DNA of 25,833 nucleotides from an uncultured Eubacterium sp. (GTDB lineage Bacteria > Bacillota > Clostridia > Peptostreptococcales > Anaerovoracaceae): assembly GCA_937894585.1 (NCBI GenBank), contig CALBGO010000018.1:1-25833 (forward strand), in the 5' to 3' direction. The position numbers and the translations under genes are program-made. Below are positions 1 to 8,433 of this stretch, in pieces. The number at the start of each line of letters is the position of its first letter. The stretch's first letter is position 1. Below the pieces are notes generated by a model. It did no database searches. It saw nothing but the letters and a program-made list of their open reading frames with translations, and was not told the origin of the DNA.

Positions 1-111
1 AATACCCGTGACGGGACTTTCACCCGTAAGACTTGCGCCATGCCTGGCACACGCACAGAAGCGGAGGCCTGCGCGCCTCCGCTTCTCCGTATATCAAGAG
101 TTTATCTGTAA
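1..111 (+). other. Open 3' reading-frame fragment at left edge, identity unknown
   Basis: The frame beginning at base 1 is open until a TAA at 109-111. It gives a 36-residue tail rich in Thr, Arg and Cys and containing the stretch DGTFTRKTCAMPGTR. It could be the end of a plus-strand gene entering from the left, converging on the minus-strand genes. I do not recognise a family. A strong GC hairpin lies inside it, so it may equally be noncoding. Confidence 0.2.
58..85. terminator. GC-rich hairpin, possible terminator
   Basis: The arms GAAGCGGAGGC and GCCTCCGCTTC form a perfect 11-bp stem around a 6-nt loop. It lies just past the stop codon of the heptad-repeat protein gene (stop at 117-119, minus strand). 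No U-tract follows on either strand, so its role as an intrinsic terminator is not proven. It could act in either direction between converging transcripts. Confidence 0.4.
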
Positions 112-116
112 AAAGT

Positions 117-1754
117 CTATTTTTCTTTGCCTTCAGCTGCTGCGACTTCTGTCTTGCAGATAAAGCTTACATGGTCATAACTTCCTTTTCCGCCAAAGGA
201 GTCGTATCCCTTCGCCGCACTTTCCATAGATTTCATCCGGTCAAGGACTTTTGCGAGATCCGCTGCAGGAAGCTTTGAAAGCTGTTCTTCGATCTTATCA
301 GTCATTTCCGAAACGCCGCTTTCAAGTTTTTTGGTTCCCGCCTTAAGCTGACTGATTCCCGCCGTCAGTTCCTGCTGCTTCTCATAAAGAAGCTCTGAAC
401 CTGCCTTAAGCTGTCCTGCACCTTGCGAAAGCTTCTTGCTTCCGTCATACACCTTCTGCTGTCCCGAAGAAAGCGCCAGTGCCCCTTCGTAAATCTTTGA
501 CGCACCTGTTTCAAGCGTTTTCATATTGTCTGAAAGCTGCAGCGCGCCGGCGGATGCAGAATCCACACCGCCTGTATAAGTTAATACCCCGTTACAAAAT
601 TGAATGACCTGTGTGATCTGTGCTTCCATCGCTGCAAGCTGCTGTGCCGCTTCCGGTTTTGCTGCCTGCGCCTGCGCGAGCACCTTTTGATAATTCTCCT
701 GTGTCAGCGTTACATTAAGCCCCTGAGAAGCAAGAGCGGACTGCGCTGTATTCAATGCCGCGGAAACCATCTGCTGTGCGCCGGCATTAATTGCGGGACT
801 GTTTTCAGCAAGTTTTGAAAGTCCTGCGGTCAGCTGCGCTGCACCTTCTGAAAGCCGGCTGCTTCCGTTCTCAAGCTCCTTAGCTCCCGCAGCCAGACTG
901 TCAGCCCCCGTTTTCAGCTCTGCGCTGCCGGAAGCCAGACTTTTAGTGCCGGATACCAAATCTCCCGCTCCGTCCTTCAAGGTTTTTGTACCTTTCGTCA
1001 GCTGTCCGGAACCTTCCTCCAGCTTTGAAGCTCCGTCAGTCAGCTGCTTTGTTCCCGCAAGCAGCCGGTCCACACCGTCAGTCAGCTGATCGAGACTGTC
1101 TGTCAGTTCCCCTATATTTCCTGCGCTGCCTAAATCAATTTCTGTAAATATATCGGAACTCATCAATGTATAAACAGGCTCCATTTTAAATTTTTTCACA
1201 TCCGCAGAGACTGTAACAGTTTCAGGAATTTCCAGCGCATCAGTTCCAAGGCTTTCTGAAAATCCCGGCAGTGCATAGCCCACCACAACACTTCTGTTTC
1301 CGTCATCTACAATCTTGCCGTTGACGGCATGTACATCAGAAAAGTTCTCGTGATCCAGCACCATTCCGCTGACTGCAAGAAACGGTACATATACGCCATC
1401 CCGCTGTTCATGGTTTTTATACTGAAAAGTCATCTCTAAATGACCGCTTTTGCCTGCCAGCTTCTCTGCTGAAATCTTTTTTCCGTCCAGTTTATAACTG
1501 ATATCCATCGTAACAGGAAGCTGTGCCTTCTCATATCCGTCATAGTGAAGATTTCCCTGTTCGCTGACAATTCTCTGATATTCTTTTCCCTGCGCATCTG
1601 TCATAACATAAACGGTTTCATCATTCACGCTGCTTTCGGAAGCTTTGTTTTTCTCCTGTTGATCAGCAAATACCATACCGCCTGCCGCAGTCGATACTAC
1701 CAGCGCACAAGACAAACCTGCAATCAGAAATTTCATTCTGTTCTCCCGCTTCAT
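117..1754 (-). CDS. Secreted LxxG heptad-repeat (YhgE/Pip-like) protein, MMPL partner
   Basis: This 545-residue protein has an N-terminal signal or anchor segment at about residues 7-30 and a globular extracytoplasmic part at about 40-205. Two long runs of LxxGxxx heptads follow, at about 224-314 (13 nearly perfect copies) and about 405-480. This is the X-X-X-Leu-X-X-Gly heptad pattern known from YhgE/Pip-type proteins. The long membrane domain of full YhgE proteins is absent, and the C-terminus is hydrophilic. The ATG overlaps the stop of the MMPL gene (shared TCAT at 1751-1754 on the plus strand), and GGAGG sits 7 nt upstream, so the two are translationally coupled. I infer an extracytoplasmic partner of the exporter, perhaps a coiled-coil stalk. 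The stop is TAG. Family confidence is good; the function is inferred. Confidence 0.8.
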   Translation of the reverse strand: MKRENRMKFLIAGLSCALVVSTAAGGMVFADQQEKNKASESSVNDETVYVMTDAQGKEYQRIVSEQGNLHYDGYEKAQLPVTMDISYKLDGKKISAEKLAGKSGHLEMTFQYKNHEQRDGVYVPFLAVSGMVLDHENFSDVHAVNGKIVDDGNRSVVVGYALPGFSESLGTDALEIPETVTVSADVKKFKMEPVYTLMSSDIFTEIDLGSAGNIGELTDSLDQLTDGVDRLLAGTKQLTDGASKLEEGSGQLTKGTKTLKDGAGDLVSGTKSLASGSAELKTGADSLAAGAKELENGSSRLSEGAAQLTAGLSKLAENSPAINAGAQQMVSAALNTAQSALASQGLNVTLTQENYQKVLAQAQAAKPEAAQQLAAMEAQITQVIQFCNGVLTYTGGVDSASAGALQLSDNMKTLETGASKIYEGALALSSGQQKVYDGSKKLSQGAGQLKAGSELLYEKQQELTAGISQLKAGTKKLESGVSEMTDKIEEQLSKLPAADLAKVLDRMKSMESAAKGYDSFGGKGSYDHVSFICKTEVAAAEGKEK

Positions 1755-3823
1755 ATTTTTGCCTCCAATCTCAAATCTTTTGTAGTTTTTATAATCACTT
1801 TATCAAACAGTTTCAGGAAAGCAGGCAGAACAAAGAGTACTGCCAGCATGCTGACAACAGCGCCTCTTGCCATCAGACCGCAAAGAGAACTGATGATGTC
1901 CAGGTCCGAATACAAGGAAACTCCGAAGGTTGCCGCAAAGAATCCGGCAGCGCTGACGATAATGGAAGATGCAGATGCCGAAAGCGCTGTAGTGACAGCC
2001 CTGCTCTTATCTTCACCCAAAAGCCGCTCCCTTTTGTATCTGGTTGTCATCAGAATTGCATAGTCAACGGTTGCTCCAAGCTGGATGGTAGACAGACAGA
2101 TCGGAGCGATAAACGCCAGCCATGTACCCGTATAATAAGGAAGCCCCAGATTGATAAAGATAGCAAAATAAATTGTCACAACCAGGATTACCGGAAGGCT
2201 GACCGATTTCAGTACAAATGCCACGATAATGAATATCAGTATTACTGAAATGCTGCTGACCATTTTAAAATCTCTGTCGGTGGTTTTCATTAAATCCTTG
2301 GTACATGCAGCCTCACCGATTACCATACCGTCTTTATCATAATCTTTCATAACCCGATTTATCTTTGTCAGCTGACGATTTACTTCCTTGCTGGCAGTTC
2401 TGTATTCACTCATAACCAAAACCAGCTGACTGTCTCCGCTCTTTAAGGAGTCTTTCGCCTCAGACGGAAGAATTTCATCCGGAATACCTTTTCCCAAGAC
2501 AGAATCCAAAGAGAATGCGCCCTGCACACCATCTATTTCTTCCAATTCTTCGGTCATAGCCTGCATATCTGTTTTCGGCATATCACTGTCTACAAGCAGC
2601 ATATGGGTATTCCCCAAATCATACTCATCCATCAGCTTATTGTTGGAAATAACATAATTCATATCTTTCGGCAAAGCGCTTGCCATATCATAGTATATAT
2701 TGGTATGATTGTACCCGTAAACTGCCGGTCCGATAATCAGCAGAAACAGTACAATGAAAATCGGGCTTTTCTTTACGACAAAAGATGCAAGTTTCTGCAA
2801 ATTCGGTATCAGTGATTTATGCTTGGTTTTCTCAATCATCTTATCAAATACCAAAATCATAGCAGGCAGAGTTGTTACACAGCCGATTACTCCAAACAGT
2901 ACTCCCTTTGCCATTACAATACCTAAATCCGCTCCCAGCGTAAAACTCATGGCACACAGCGCAATAAATCCTGCGATGGTAGTTGTGGAGCTTCCCAAAA
3001 CAGAAGTAAAGGTATGCCCGATGGCTGCTTCCATTGCACGCTCCTTGTCTCCGGAAATGGCACATTCTTCCTCGTAGCTGTGCCACAGAAAAATGGAGTA
3101 GTCCATGGTTACCGCCAGCTGCAGCACTGCTGACAGCGCCTTCGTAATATATGAAATTTCACCGAGAAAAATATTGGTTCCCAGATTATATAAAATGGCC
3201 ATTCCGATACTTGCAAGAAATATAAGCGGTATCAGCCACGAGTCTAAAAACAGCATCATTGCAGCGGTTGCACAGATTACAGCAAGCCCCACATAATGAG
3301 GTTCCTCCCGTTCGCACAGATCTTTCAGATCTTTTACCAGGGCCGACATACCCGTTACATAGCCCGAATCTCCCGCAGCCTTTCTGATTTCTCCGACCGC
3401 CTCCAGTGTTTCGTCGTCAGAAGTAGAGGTATCAAAGAATACTGCCATCAGCGTACCGTCTCCCTTGTTAAAAGTATCGTAAACTTTATCCGGCAGAATC
3501 TCCATCGGTACATCGGTGCTTAAAACACTGTTATACCAGATAACTGAATCCACATGCTCTATTTTCTCAATTTTCGCCTTCAGTGCCGCTGTTTCATCCG
3601 GAGCTTTATTCTCTGCAATTATGATAGAAAAAGCGCCTTTTCCGTAATCATCCATCAGAATATCCTGACCGATTACCGTATCCAAATCTGACGGCAGATA
3701 GGTCAGCATATCGTAGTTGATTCTGGTATTTAAAATGCCCACTACTGAAGGAATCAGAAGCAGTATGCATACAAACAGAACCAGCCTGCGCCTGCGGACT
3801 ATGAATTTAGAAAATCTGTCCAC
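1751..3823 (-). CDS. MMPL/RND-family transporter
   Basis: The 690-residue membrane protein has the duplicated RND/MMPL layout. It has a first membrane helix at about 12-30, an extracytoplasmic domain to about 175, a bundle of five or six helices, then a second helix (about 350-370), a second extracytoplasmic domain and a second bundle ending near residue 675. The bundles carry the expected MDYSIFLWHSYEEE and VDYAILMTTRYKRE helices with acidic proton-relay Asp residues. Members export lipids, peptides or drugs using the proton gradient; the substrate here is unknown. The start is GTG at 3823, with AAGGGG about 10 nt upstream. The gene is first in a two-gene operon with the heptad-repeat protein, and the upstream region holds a promoter and an operator-like dyad. 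Confidence 0.9.
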   Translation of the reverse strand: MDRFSKFIVRRRRLVLFVCILLLIPSVVGILNTRINYDMLTYLPSDLDTVIGQDILMDDYGKGAFSIIIAENKAPDETAALKAKIEKIEHVDSVIWYNSVLSTDVPMEILPDKVYDTFNKGDGTLMAVFFDTSTSDDETLEAVGEIRKAAGDSGYVTGMSALVKDLKDLCEREEPHYVGLAVICATAAMMLFLDSWLIPLIFLASIGMAILYNLGTNIFLGEISYITKALSAVLQLAVTMDYSIFLWHSYEEECAISGDKERAMEAAIGHTFTSVLGSSTTTIAGFIALCAMSFTLGADLGIVMAKGVLFGVIGCVTTLPAMILVFDKMIEKTKHKSLIPNLQKLASFVVKKSPIFIVLFLLIIGPAVYGYNHTNIYYDMASALPKDMNYVISNNKLMDEYDLGNTHMLLVDSDMPKTDMQAMTEELEEIDGVQGAFSLDSVLGKGIPDEILPSEAKDSLKSGDSQLVLVMSEYRTASKEVNRQLTKINRVMKDYDKDGMVIGEAACTKDLMKTTDRDFKMVSSISVILIFIIVAFVLKSVSLPVILVVTIYFAIFINLGLPYYTGTWLAFIAPICLSTIQLGATVDYAILMTTRYKRERLLGEDKSRAVTTALSASASSIIVSAAGFFAATFGVSLYSDLDIISSLCGLMARGAVVSMLAVLFVLPAFLKLFDKVIIKTTKDLRLEAKI

Positions 3824-3889
3824 TTTCCATTTCCCCTTTCAATATATTTCCTTTTCAACACTGCACATTATAACTCCCGATTTCAGTGC

Positions 3890-3919
3890 ATAAAATCATC
3901 AAAGCTTGATAAATGTCAA
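3890..3919 (-). promoter_or_regulatory. Probable promoter of the MMPL operon
   Basis: On the minus strand TTGACA (3914-3919) is followed after 18 nt by TTTTAT (3890-3895). A perfect TATAAT also lies at 3867-3872 but has no good -35 partner. Either could serve the MMPL gene at 3823. Confidence 0.45.
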
Positions 3920-3925
3920 AAAAAC

Positions 3926-3946
3926 AGACAGATAAATAATCTGTCT
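3926..3946. promoter_or_regulatory. Perfect 8-bp inverted repeat, candidate repressor operator
   Basis: AGACAGAT and ATCTGTCT flank a 5-nt AAATA centre. The dyad sits just upstream of the TTGACA of the MMPL promoter. Its size and symmetry suit a TetR-type dimer, and MMPL pumps are often under TetR control, but no such regulator is in the window. Confidence 0.4.
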
Positions 3947-4055
3947 AAAAAAGTAATCGAAAGAAACAAACAGCGGACGGTACAGACAAAAAATTAAAGG
4001 AGCCGGCGGCAGAATCAAAGAAGCATTCCCTTGCCCGACACAAGTTTTTGCTTAT

Positions 4056-4087
4056 AAAAAAATTGCCGCTGCATCAGCCTGCGGCAA
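4056..4087 (-). terminator. Intrinsic terminator of the CmpB-family gene
   Basis: On the minus strand TTGCCGC/GCGGCAA form a 7-bp stem (4063-4069 with 4081-4087), followed by seven U residues (4056-4062). It lies 11 bp past the stop of the gene ending at 4098. Confidence 0.85.
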
Positions 4088-4097
4088 AATCCTGTAT

Positions 4098-4976
4098 CTA
4101 TTTTTTTATTTTTTTCAAACGGTTTCTCAAATCGGATACCAAAACATCGTGTTCTTTTGATTTTAATTGAGGGAAAGCCTTTAACAGTCTCTTTCCGGTT
4201 TTATGAGGAACAGTAAGCATTTCCTCGTATTTTGCGCGCAGCTCCTCGGCTCTCTGCCTGCGTTCCGCGGCCTTCCGCTTAAGCTCCTCTGCGGTGACTT
4301 TCATATCCTCTCTGCGCAGCTTCACTTCTTCTGTCAGAGCTTCCGCCTTTTCTCTGGTCTTTTCCTGTCTTTCTATTCCCGTCATCATATTCTCATAAAT
4401 ATTTTCTCCGATCTGATCTGAAATACGATGCAGCTCTCCCGCAATCTCGTCCAGTCTGTCCAGTCTCCTGTTCCATTTCAGAATACCGGCAGCCGTCACA
4501 TAAATATCCGTAAACAGCGCGCAGCACAAACCAATCAGCAGAGTTATGCCAAGCCATTTAGGAATCAAAAGCAGCAGACTGTACAAAAGCGGATGTATAA
4601 ACTCGACAATCAGTACGCAGACGATACCCCAGATAAAAGAAAACAGCACGCATACATAACCGCCGATATTAAGGGGCATCTTTGAATAATCCCACCATCT
4701 GTGATGAAACAGTTTTTCAAGAAGATATCCGGTAATCCCCTCCAGCACCGTCACCAAAAGCGTCGATGCCAGATATAAAAAGACGATATGGTCCGTAAAC
4801 TGTGCAAGAACAGCAATAACAACAGTCACCCCGACGCCGTAAATCGGACAGATCGGTCCGTTCAGAAAGCCCCTGTTCACAAACTGTCTCTGCTTTACTG
4901 CCGCAAAAGCAACCTCCGTACACCAGCCCAGAAAACCATAAGTAAAAAAACTCAAAAACATATCATAAACATTCAT
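4098..4976 (-). CDS. CmpB-family putative ABC-transporter type IV membrane protein
   Basis: The protein is 292 residues long. The first roughly 170 residues hold five or six membrane helices and match the putative ABC-transporter type IV family (PF06541). Typical features are the start FTYGFLGWCTEVAF, the NRGFLNGPICPIYG loop and the WWDYS segment. From about residue 195 the chain becomes a charged, probably coiled-coil cytoplasmic tail rich in Glu, Lys and Arg, ending in a basic stretch. The family is widespread in Firmicutes and its function is unknown; no ABC ATPase is adjacent, so transport is unproven. GGAGG lies 11 nt before the ATG. It is a single gene with its own promoter and terminator. 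The stop is TAG. Confidence 0.85.
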   Translation of the reverse strand: MNVYDMFLSFFTYGFLGWCTEVAFAAVKQRQFVNRGFLNGPICPIYGVGVTVVIAVLAQFTDHIVFLYLASTLLVTVLEGITGYLLEKLFHHRWWDYSKMPLNIGGYVCVLFSFIWGIVCVLIVEFIHPLLYSLLLLIPKWLGITLLIGLCCALFTDIYVTAAGILKWNRRLDRLDEIAGELHRISDQIGENIYENMMTGIERQEKTREKAEALTEEVKLRREDMKVTAEELKRKAAERRQRAEELRAKYEEMLTVPHKTGKRLLKAFPQLKSKEHDVLVSDLRNRLKKIKK

Positions 4977-5002
4977 TCGTCTCCAATCCTCCCTGTTCTA
5001 AC

Positions 5003-5030
5003 ATTGTACAGCTTTCAGGAAAAAAATCAA
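5003..5030 (-). promoter_or_regulatory. Promoter of the CmpB-family gene
   Basis: On the minus strand TTGATT (5025-5030), 16 nt, then TACAAT (5003-5008), 26 bp before the ATG at 4976. The -35 abuts the U-tract of the upstream terminator. Confidence 0.6.
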
Positions 5031-5031
5031 T

Positions 5032-5072
5032 AAAAAAAAATACACTCCCCGAAAAATGTTTCGAAAAGTGTA
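5032..5072 (-). terminator. Intrinsic terminator of the sodium symporter gene
   Basis: The minus-strand hairpin pairs TACACT with AGTGTA (5041-5046 and 5067-5072) and, inside it, CGAAA with TTTCG. Nine U residues follow (5032-5040). It is 42 bp past the stop of the symporter gene. Confidence 0.85.
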
Positions 5073-5114
5073 TGTCAGGTTTACTATTTTACTTCTAAAA
5101 ATATATCCGTACCA

Positions 5115-6452
5115 TCAGCCTATACCGCCCAGCAGCGCGCCTGCAATCAGTGCAATCAGCGACAGAGGAACGAAAACATATTTCCCGAGAAATACAAACC
5201 ACGGACCGATCGGTTTGTCCAGACCTTCATTGACCGCCTTTTCCGCAAAGTCCCGTCCCGCCACATAGAAGAACATAATTCCGGCAAGCATTGCGCCAAG
5301 AGGACACACATAAATAGACACTGCATCCATCCAGCCCGATACGATAGCCTGTATCAGAAGTGCCGCGGTTCCTCCGATTACCGCAATCATTCCTACCGAT
5401 GCAATTCTGCCAAGCTTCAGCTTCTCCTGCAATGCCGCAACCGGCACTTCGTACAGGTTAATCAGTGAGGTAATTCCCGCAAGCATAACACATACATAGA
5501 AAACAATTTCCACAATTGTGCCGGCAGGCATTCCGTTAAATACATTTACAAGATAGATAAACATCAGTCCCGGACCTGCCGCAGAAAGCTCTGCGCCGCC
5601 TGCTGCCATAGCCGGAATGATAACAAACGATGCAAGCATAGATGCAATCGTATCAAAGACAGCGATATTTCTTGCCGACCTTACAATATTTTCATCTCTT
5701 CCTAAATAGGAACCGTAAATCACCGTTCCGTTTCCCGCAACAGACAGGGAAAAGAAAGCCTGTCCAAAAGCAAAGATCCACAGCTTCGGATCTGTAAGTC
5801 CCTTCGGATTCAGTGTAAAAATATACTTGTATCCCGCGTCTGCTCCGGGCAGCGTAAATATATAGATGCCGAGGAATACAAACAAGATGAACAGCGCCGG
5901 CATCATCACTTTATTTACTCTCTCAATCCCGCCGGATACGCCGAAGGCCATAATCGTTAAGGTTGCGGCAACAGCGACTAAAAGCCATACATTATTACCC
6001 CATGCGGAAGCTGTCTGATCAAAAAGTCCTCCAATCTGTGCCATATCCTGTCCCAGTCCTGCCAGTTCTCCCGTAAAAGACATAAAGGTGTATTCAAAAA
6101 TCCAGCCGACTACTACGGTATATCCGATTGCAAGACAGAGCGCTCCCGCCGCCGGCAGCAGCCCGATATACTGACCGAATGTTTTTCCGTATCGAATCTC
6201 CGTACACTTTCCGAATGCACCGATAGGACCCGTTCCCGCTGCCCTGCCCAGTGCAATTTCTTCAATCACACCGGTTGACCCGATCAAAAGTACAAATAAA
6301 AAATACGGCAGCAAAAAAGTCAGTCCTCCCCACTCTGCCACCATATACGGAAATCTCCAGATGTTTCCCATACCGACTGCCGAACCCACGCAGGCAAGGA
6401 CAAATCCCCACCGGCTGTTAAATCCGTCTCTTCTCTGCTCGTCTTTTCTCAT
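5115..6452 (-). CDS. Neurotransmitter:sodium symporter (NSS/SLC6) family transporter
   Basis: The 445-residue protein is a bacterial NSS family member (LeuT/MhsT type), which takes up amino acids or related solutes with Na+. Residues 10-40 contain the hallmark first helix with GSAVGMGNIWRFPY, whose unwound GNIWRFPY segment forms the Na+ and substrate site. About eleven helices follow; the length and the early end after FVPLSLIALIAGALL fit the 11-helix bacterial subgroup. A longer frame opens at 6551, but the ATG at 6452 is preferred: GAAGGAG precedes it by 8 nt, the family N-terminus starts there, and the predicted transcription start falls at about 6552. The specific substrate cannot be read from the sequence. 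Confidence 0.92.
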   Translation of the reverse strand: MRKDEQRRDGFNSRWGFVLACVGSAVGMGNIWRFPYMVAEWGGLTFLLPYFLFVLLIGSTGVIEEIALGRAAGTGPIGAFGKCTEIRYGKTFGQYIGLLPAAGALCLAIGYTVVVGWIFEYTFMSFTGELAGLGQDMAQIGGLFDQTASAWGNNVWLLVAVAATLTIMAFGVSGGIERVNKVMMPALFILFVFLGIYIFTLPGADAGYKYIFTLNPKGLTDPKLWIFAFGQAFFSLSVAGNGTVIYGSYLGRDENIVRSARNIAVFDTIASMLASFVIIPAMAAGGAELSAAGPGLMFIYLVNVFNGMPAGTIVEIVFYVCVMLAGITSLINLYEVPVAALQEKLKLGRIASVGMIAVIGGTAALLIQAIVSGWMDAVSIYVCPLGAMLAGIMFFYVAGRDFAEKAVNEGLDKPIGPWFVFLGKYVFVPLSLIALIAGALLGGIG

Positions 6453-6558
6453 AATATGCTCCTTCTCAAACAATACCGCACCTGCCTGCAGGATTCCGAC
6501 AAAAGTTTCAGCCCGCAGCCTTCGGCTTCCGATATTAAAAGCAAGTATCATTAGTTTT

Positions 6559-6587
6559 ATTATACCTGTTCATTTCCGACAGCGCAA
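6559..6587 (-). promoter_or_regulatory. Promoter of the sodium symporter gene
   Basis: On the minus strand TTGCGC (6582-6587), 17 nt, then TATAAT (6559-6564). The same TTGCGC-N17-TATAAT arrangement precedes guaA. The resulting leader is about 100 nt; I see no known riboswitch in it. Confidence 0.65.
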
Positions 6588-6597
6588 TAAAATTCGA

Positions 6598-6612
6598 AAG
6601 AAGTATCTTCTT
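6598..6612 (-). terminator. Weak hairpin after the histidine kinase gene
   Basis: AAGAAG and CTTCTT pair around a 3-nt loop just downstream of the kinase stop (6620). Only a distant AATTTT follows on the minus strand, so termination would be inefficient. Confidence 0.25.
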
Positions 6613-6619
6613 CCCTTTT

Positions 6620-7642
6620 TTACTTTTTCAAAAACAACGAAAAGGTGCTGCCGGTTTCTCCAGAAGCAACTTTGATATAGCCGTTCTGCCGATTCACAAT
6701 ATCGCGGGTAAGATAAAGACCGATGCCTGCGCCGTCAACCTCTGCAGACCATTTTCCGCGATAAAACCTGCCGAAGATTTTTGCCTGTTCTTCTTCAGAA
6801 ATACCGGGTCCCGTGTCGGAAATATCAAGACGCAGATAAGAAGGCAGCTCCGAAATGAGAATGCTGACAGCGCCCCCTTCCGGCGTGTATTTTACCGCAT
6901 TATCAAGCACATTGGCAACAGCCTCAGCGGTCCATTTGAAATCCAGCAGCGCTTCAAACTGCTGCGTTCCGCCTTGTCCGCTTTCAAAGGCAATGGTGAT
7001 CTTTTTGTTTTTTGCTTTGGCGTAAACCGTTTTTACCGCCTGCAGTACAATATCATTTAAACTGTTTTTTTCAGGTTTCAGACAGATCATACCGCTTTCC
7101 AGCCGAGACATCTTGACCAGACTTTCCGTCAGAAAGATCAGTTTTTCGAGCGCACTCTGCAAAGCAGAAATATACTCACGCTGCGTTTCATCCGATAGAT
7201 CCTCGTCCGTGAGCAGCTGCGCAAAGGTATCTGCCGCCGCTGCCGGAGTTTTAATCTGATGCGAAATATCAGAGATTAAAGTTTTTATCTGCTCTTTTTC
7301 CTGCGCCAGCATCTGATTCTGTGCCGTTAAAATATTGCGGAGTTTCAGAAGCTGGTGCGCAAGCCGTGCAGTCAGCGTGTCTTCTGCTTCCGAAAAAACA
7401 GCCTGCGTCTGCTGCTCCACCAGCGCCTCAACAAGGAGCGTAATTTTTTCCAGCAAGTCATCATTATAACGGCAGTGCAAATAATCTGTCAGAAACAAAA
7501 GTCCGCATAGCAGCACGATCCCCGCCGCCGCGGAAAATTTCAGAACGGGATCTTCCGCAGTAAACAAAGCGGCGGCAGCAAATACAGCCGCCGCCCCACC
7601 TGCTGTCAGTATTATTTTTCTGTAAATGTCAAAATGCTTCAT
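6620..7642 (-). CDS. Sensor histidine kinase
   Basis: The 340-residue kinase has two N-terminal membrane helices (about 8-27 and 35-53) with almost no extracytoplasmic loop, a linker, the H-box SDISHQIKTP with phospho-accepting His at about 128, and a C-terminal ATPase domain. The latter shows an N-box (NVLDNAVKYTPEG), a G1 box (DTGPGI) and a G2 box (GAGIGLYL). The lack of a sensor domain is typical of intramembrane-sensing kinases that work with FtsX-type ABC transporters such as the one upstream. A GTG at 7660 overlaps the regulator stop, but ATG 7642 is preferred because AGGGGA lies 7 nt before it. It is last in the ABC-permease-regulator-kinase operon. Confidence 0.9.
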   Translation of the reverse strand: MKHFDIYRKIILTAGGAAAVFAAAALFTAEDPVLKFSAAAGIVLLCGLLFLTDYLHCRYNDDLLEKITLLVEALVEQQTQAVFSEAEDTLTARLAHQLLKLRNILTAQNQMLAQEKEQIKTLISDISHQIKTPAAAADTFAQLLTDEDLSDETQREYISALQSALEKLIFLTESLVKMSRLESGMICLKPEKNSLNDIVLQAVKTVYAKAKNKKITIAFESGQGGTQQFEALLDFKWTAEAVANVLDNAVKYTPEGGAVSILISELPSYLRLDISDTGPGISEEEQAKIFGRFYRGKWSAEVDGAGIGLYLTRDIVNRQNGYIKVASGETGSTFSLFLKK

Positions 7643-7656
7643 CGTCCATTCCCCTG

Positions 7657-8322
7657 TCACTCTCCAAAAGTGTAGCCAATTCCAAAAACGGTCACAATAT
7701 ATTCCTGATTTGCATCGCCTAATTTCTGCCGCAGCCGCTTAATACTTACCCGCAGGGTATTTTCATCTACGAAGCTTCCCTCCGCATCCCAAAGCCGTTC
7801 CAAAAGCATCGCCTTTGTAACAATCCTGCCTCTGTTTTCCATCAGATAAAGAAGCAGCCTATATTCCGTTGAAGTCAGATGCAGTTCCTGCCCCTTCATC
7901 AGAACAAAGCAGTTTTCTTTATCTAATTCCAAATCTCTGTATTTCATACGAGAATTTCCTGCCCCGGTTCGTTTCAGAACCGCCAATACTTTTTTTCGTA
8001 AAACTTCGACAGAAAAAGGCTTTGCTATATAATCGTCGCAGCCGGCGCCAAACCCTTCCAGCATATCCTCTTCCGTATCATTTGCGGTCAGAAACAGAAT
8101 CGGTGTTTCTGAGGTTTCGCGGATTTTTTCACAAAATGCAAGTCCGCTGCCGTCAGGCAGGTTTATATCCAGCAGGAATAAATCATATTTTTGCGTTTGG
8201 TATTGCAAAAGAGCTTCTGCATAACCATAGACCGCTGTGACCGTATGCTCGTCCTTCTTTAAGGCGATGGAAATGCCCCTGCTCAAAATTCTGTCATCTT
8301 CAAGGAGAAAAATATTTGCCAT
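7657..8322 (-). CDS. OmpR-family response regulator
   Basis: The 221-residue protein has a receiver domain (about 1-115) with the acidic pair EDD at 8-10, phospho-acceptor Asp 52 in LLDINLPDGSG, Thr 79 and the conserved Lys 101 in the AKPF motif. A winged-helix DNA-binding domain (about 125-221) follows, with TSTEYRLLLYL and the recognition-helix region VDENTLRVSIKRLRQKLG. The ATG at 8322 is chosen because the receiver fold starts directly there and GGTGAG precedes it by 9 nt; a longer frame to 8400 adds residues not typical of the family. It is paired with the adjacent kinase. A likely target is the promoter of its own operon, where 11-bp-spaced direct repeats occur. Confidence 0.92.
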   Translation of the reverse strand: MANIFLLEDDRILSRGISIALKKDEHTVTAVYGYAEALLQYQTQKYDLFLLDINLPDGSGLAFCEKIRETSETPILFLTANDTEEDMLEGFGAGCDDYIAKPFSVEVLRKKVLAVLKRTGAGNSRMKYRDLELDKENCFVLMKGQELHLTSTEYRLLLYLMENRGRIVTKAMLLERLWDAEGSFVDENTLRVSIKRLRQKLGDANQEYIVTVFGIGYTFGE

Positions 8323-8433
8323 ACCTGAAAACTCACCGTCTTTCTTAAATTCCAAACCGCGGAAAGAAGGGCGTCCATTTGCAGTAACACTGTTAAACAT
8401 TATCAGGACGCCCCCGCATTTCCGTAAACTTAC

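Noticed and set aside
6453..6551. N-terminal extension of the sodium symporter
   Set aside because: The predicted transcription start is about 6552 and GAAGGAG precedes ATG 6452; the extra residues are not typical of the family.
6453..6552. Glycine or other riboswitch in the symporter leader
   Set aside because: A small GCCGAAGGC hairpin was seen, but no conserved core of a known class could be matched.
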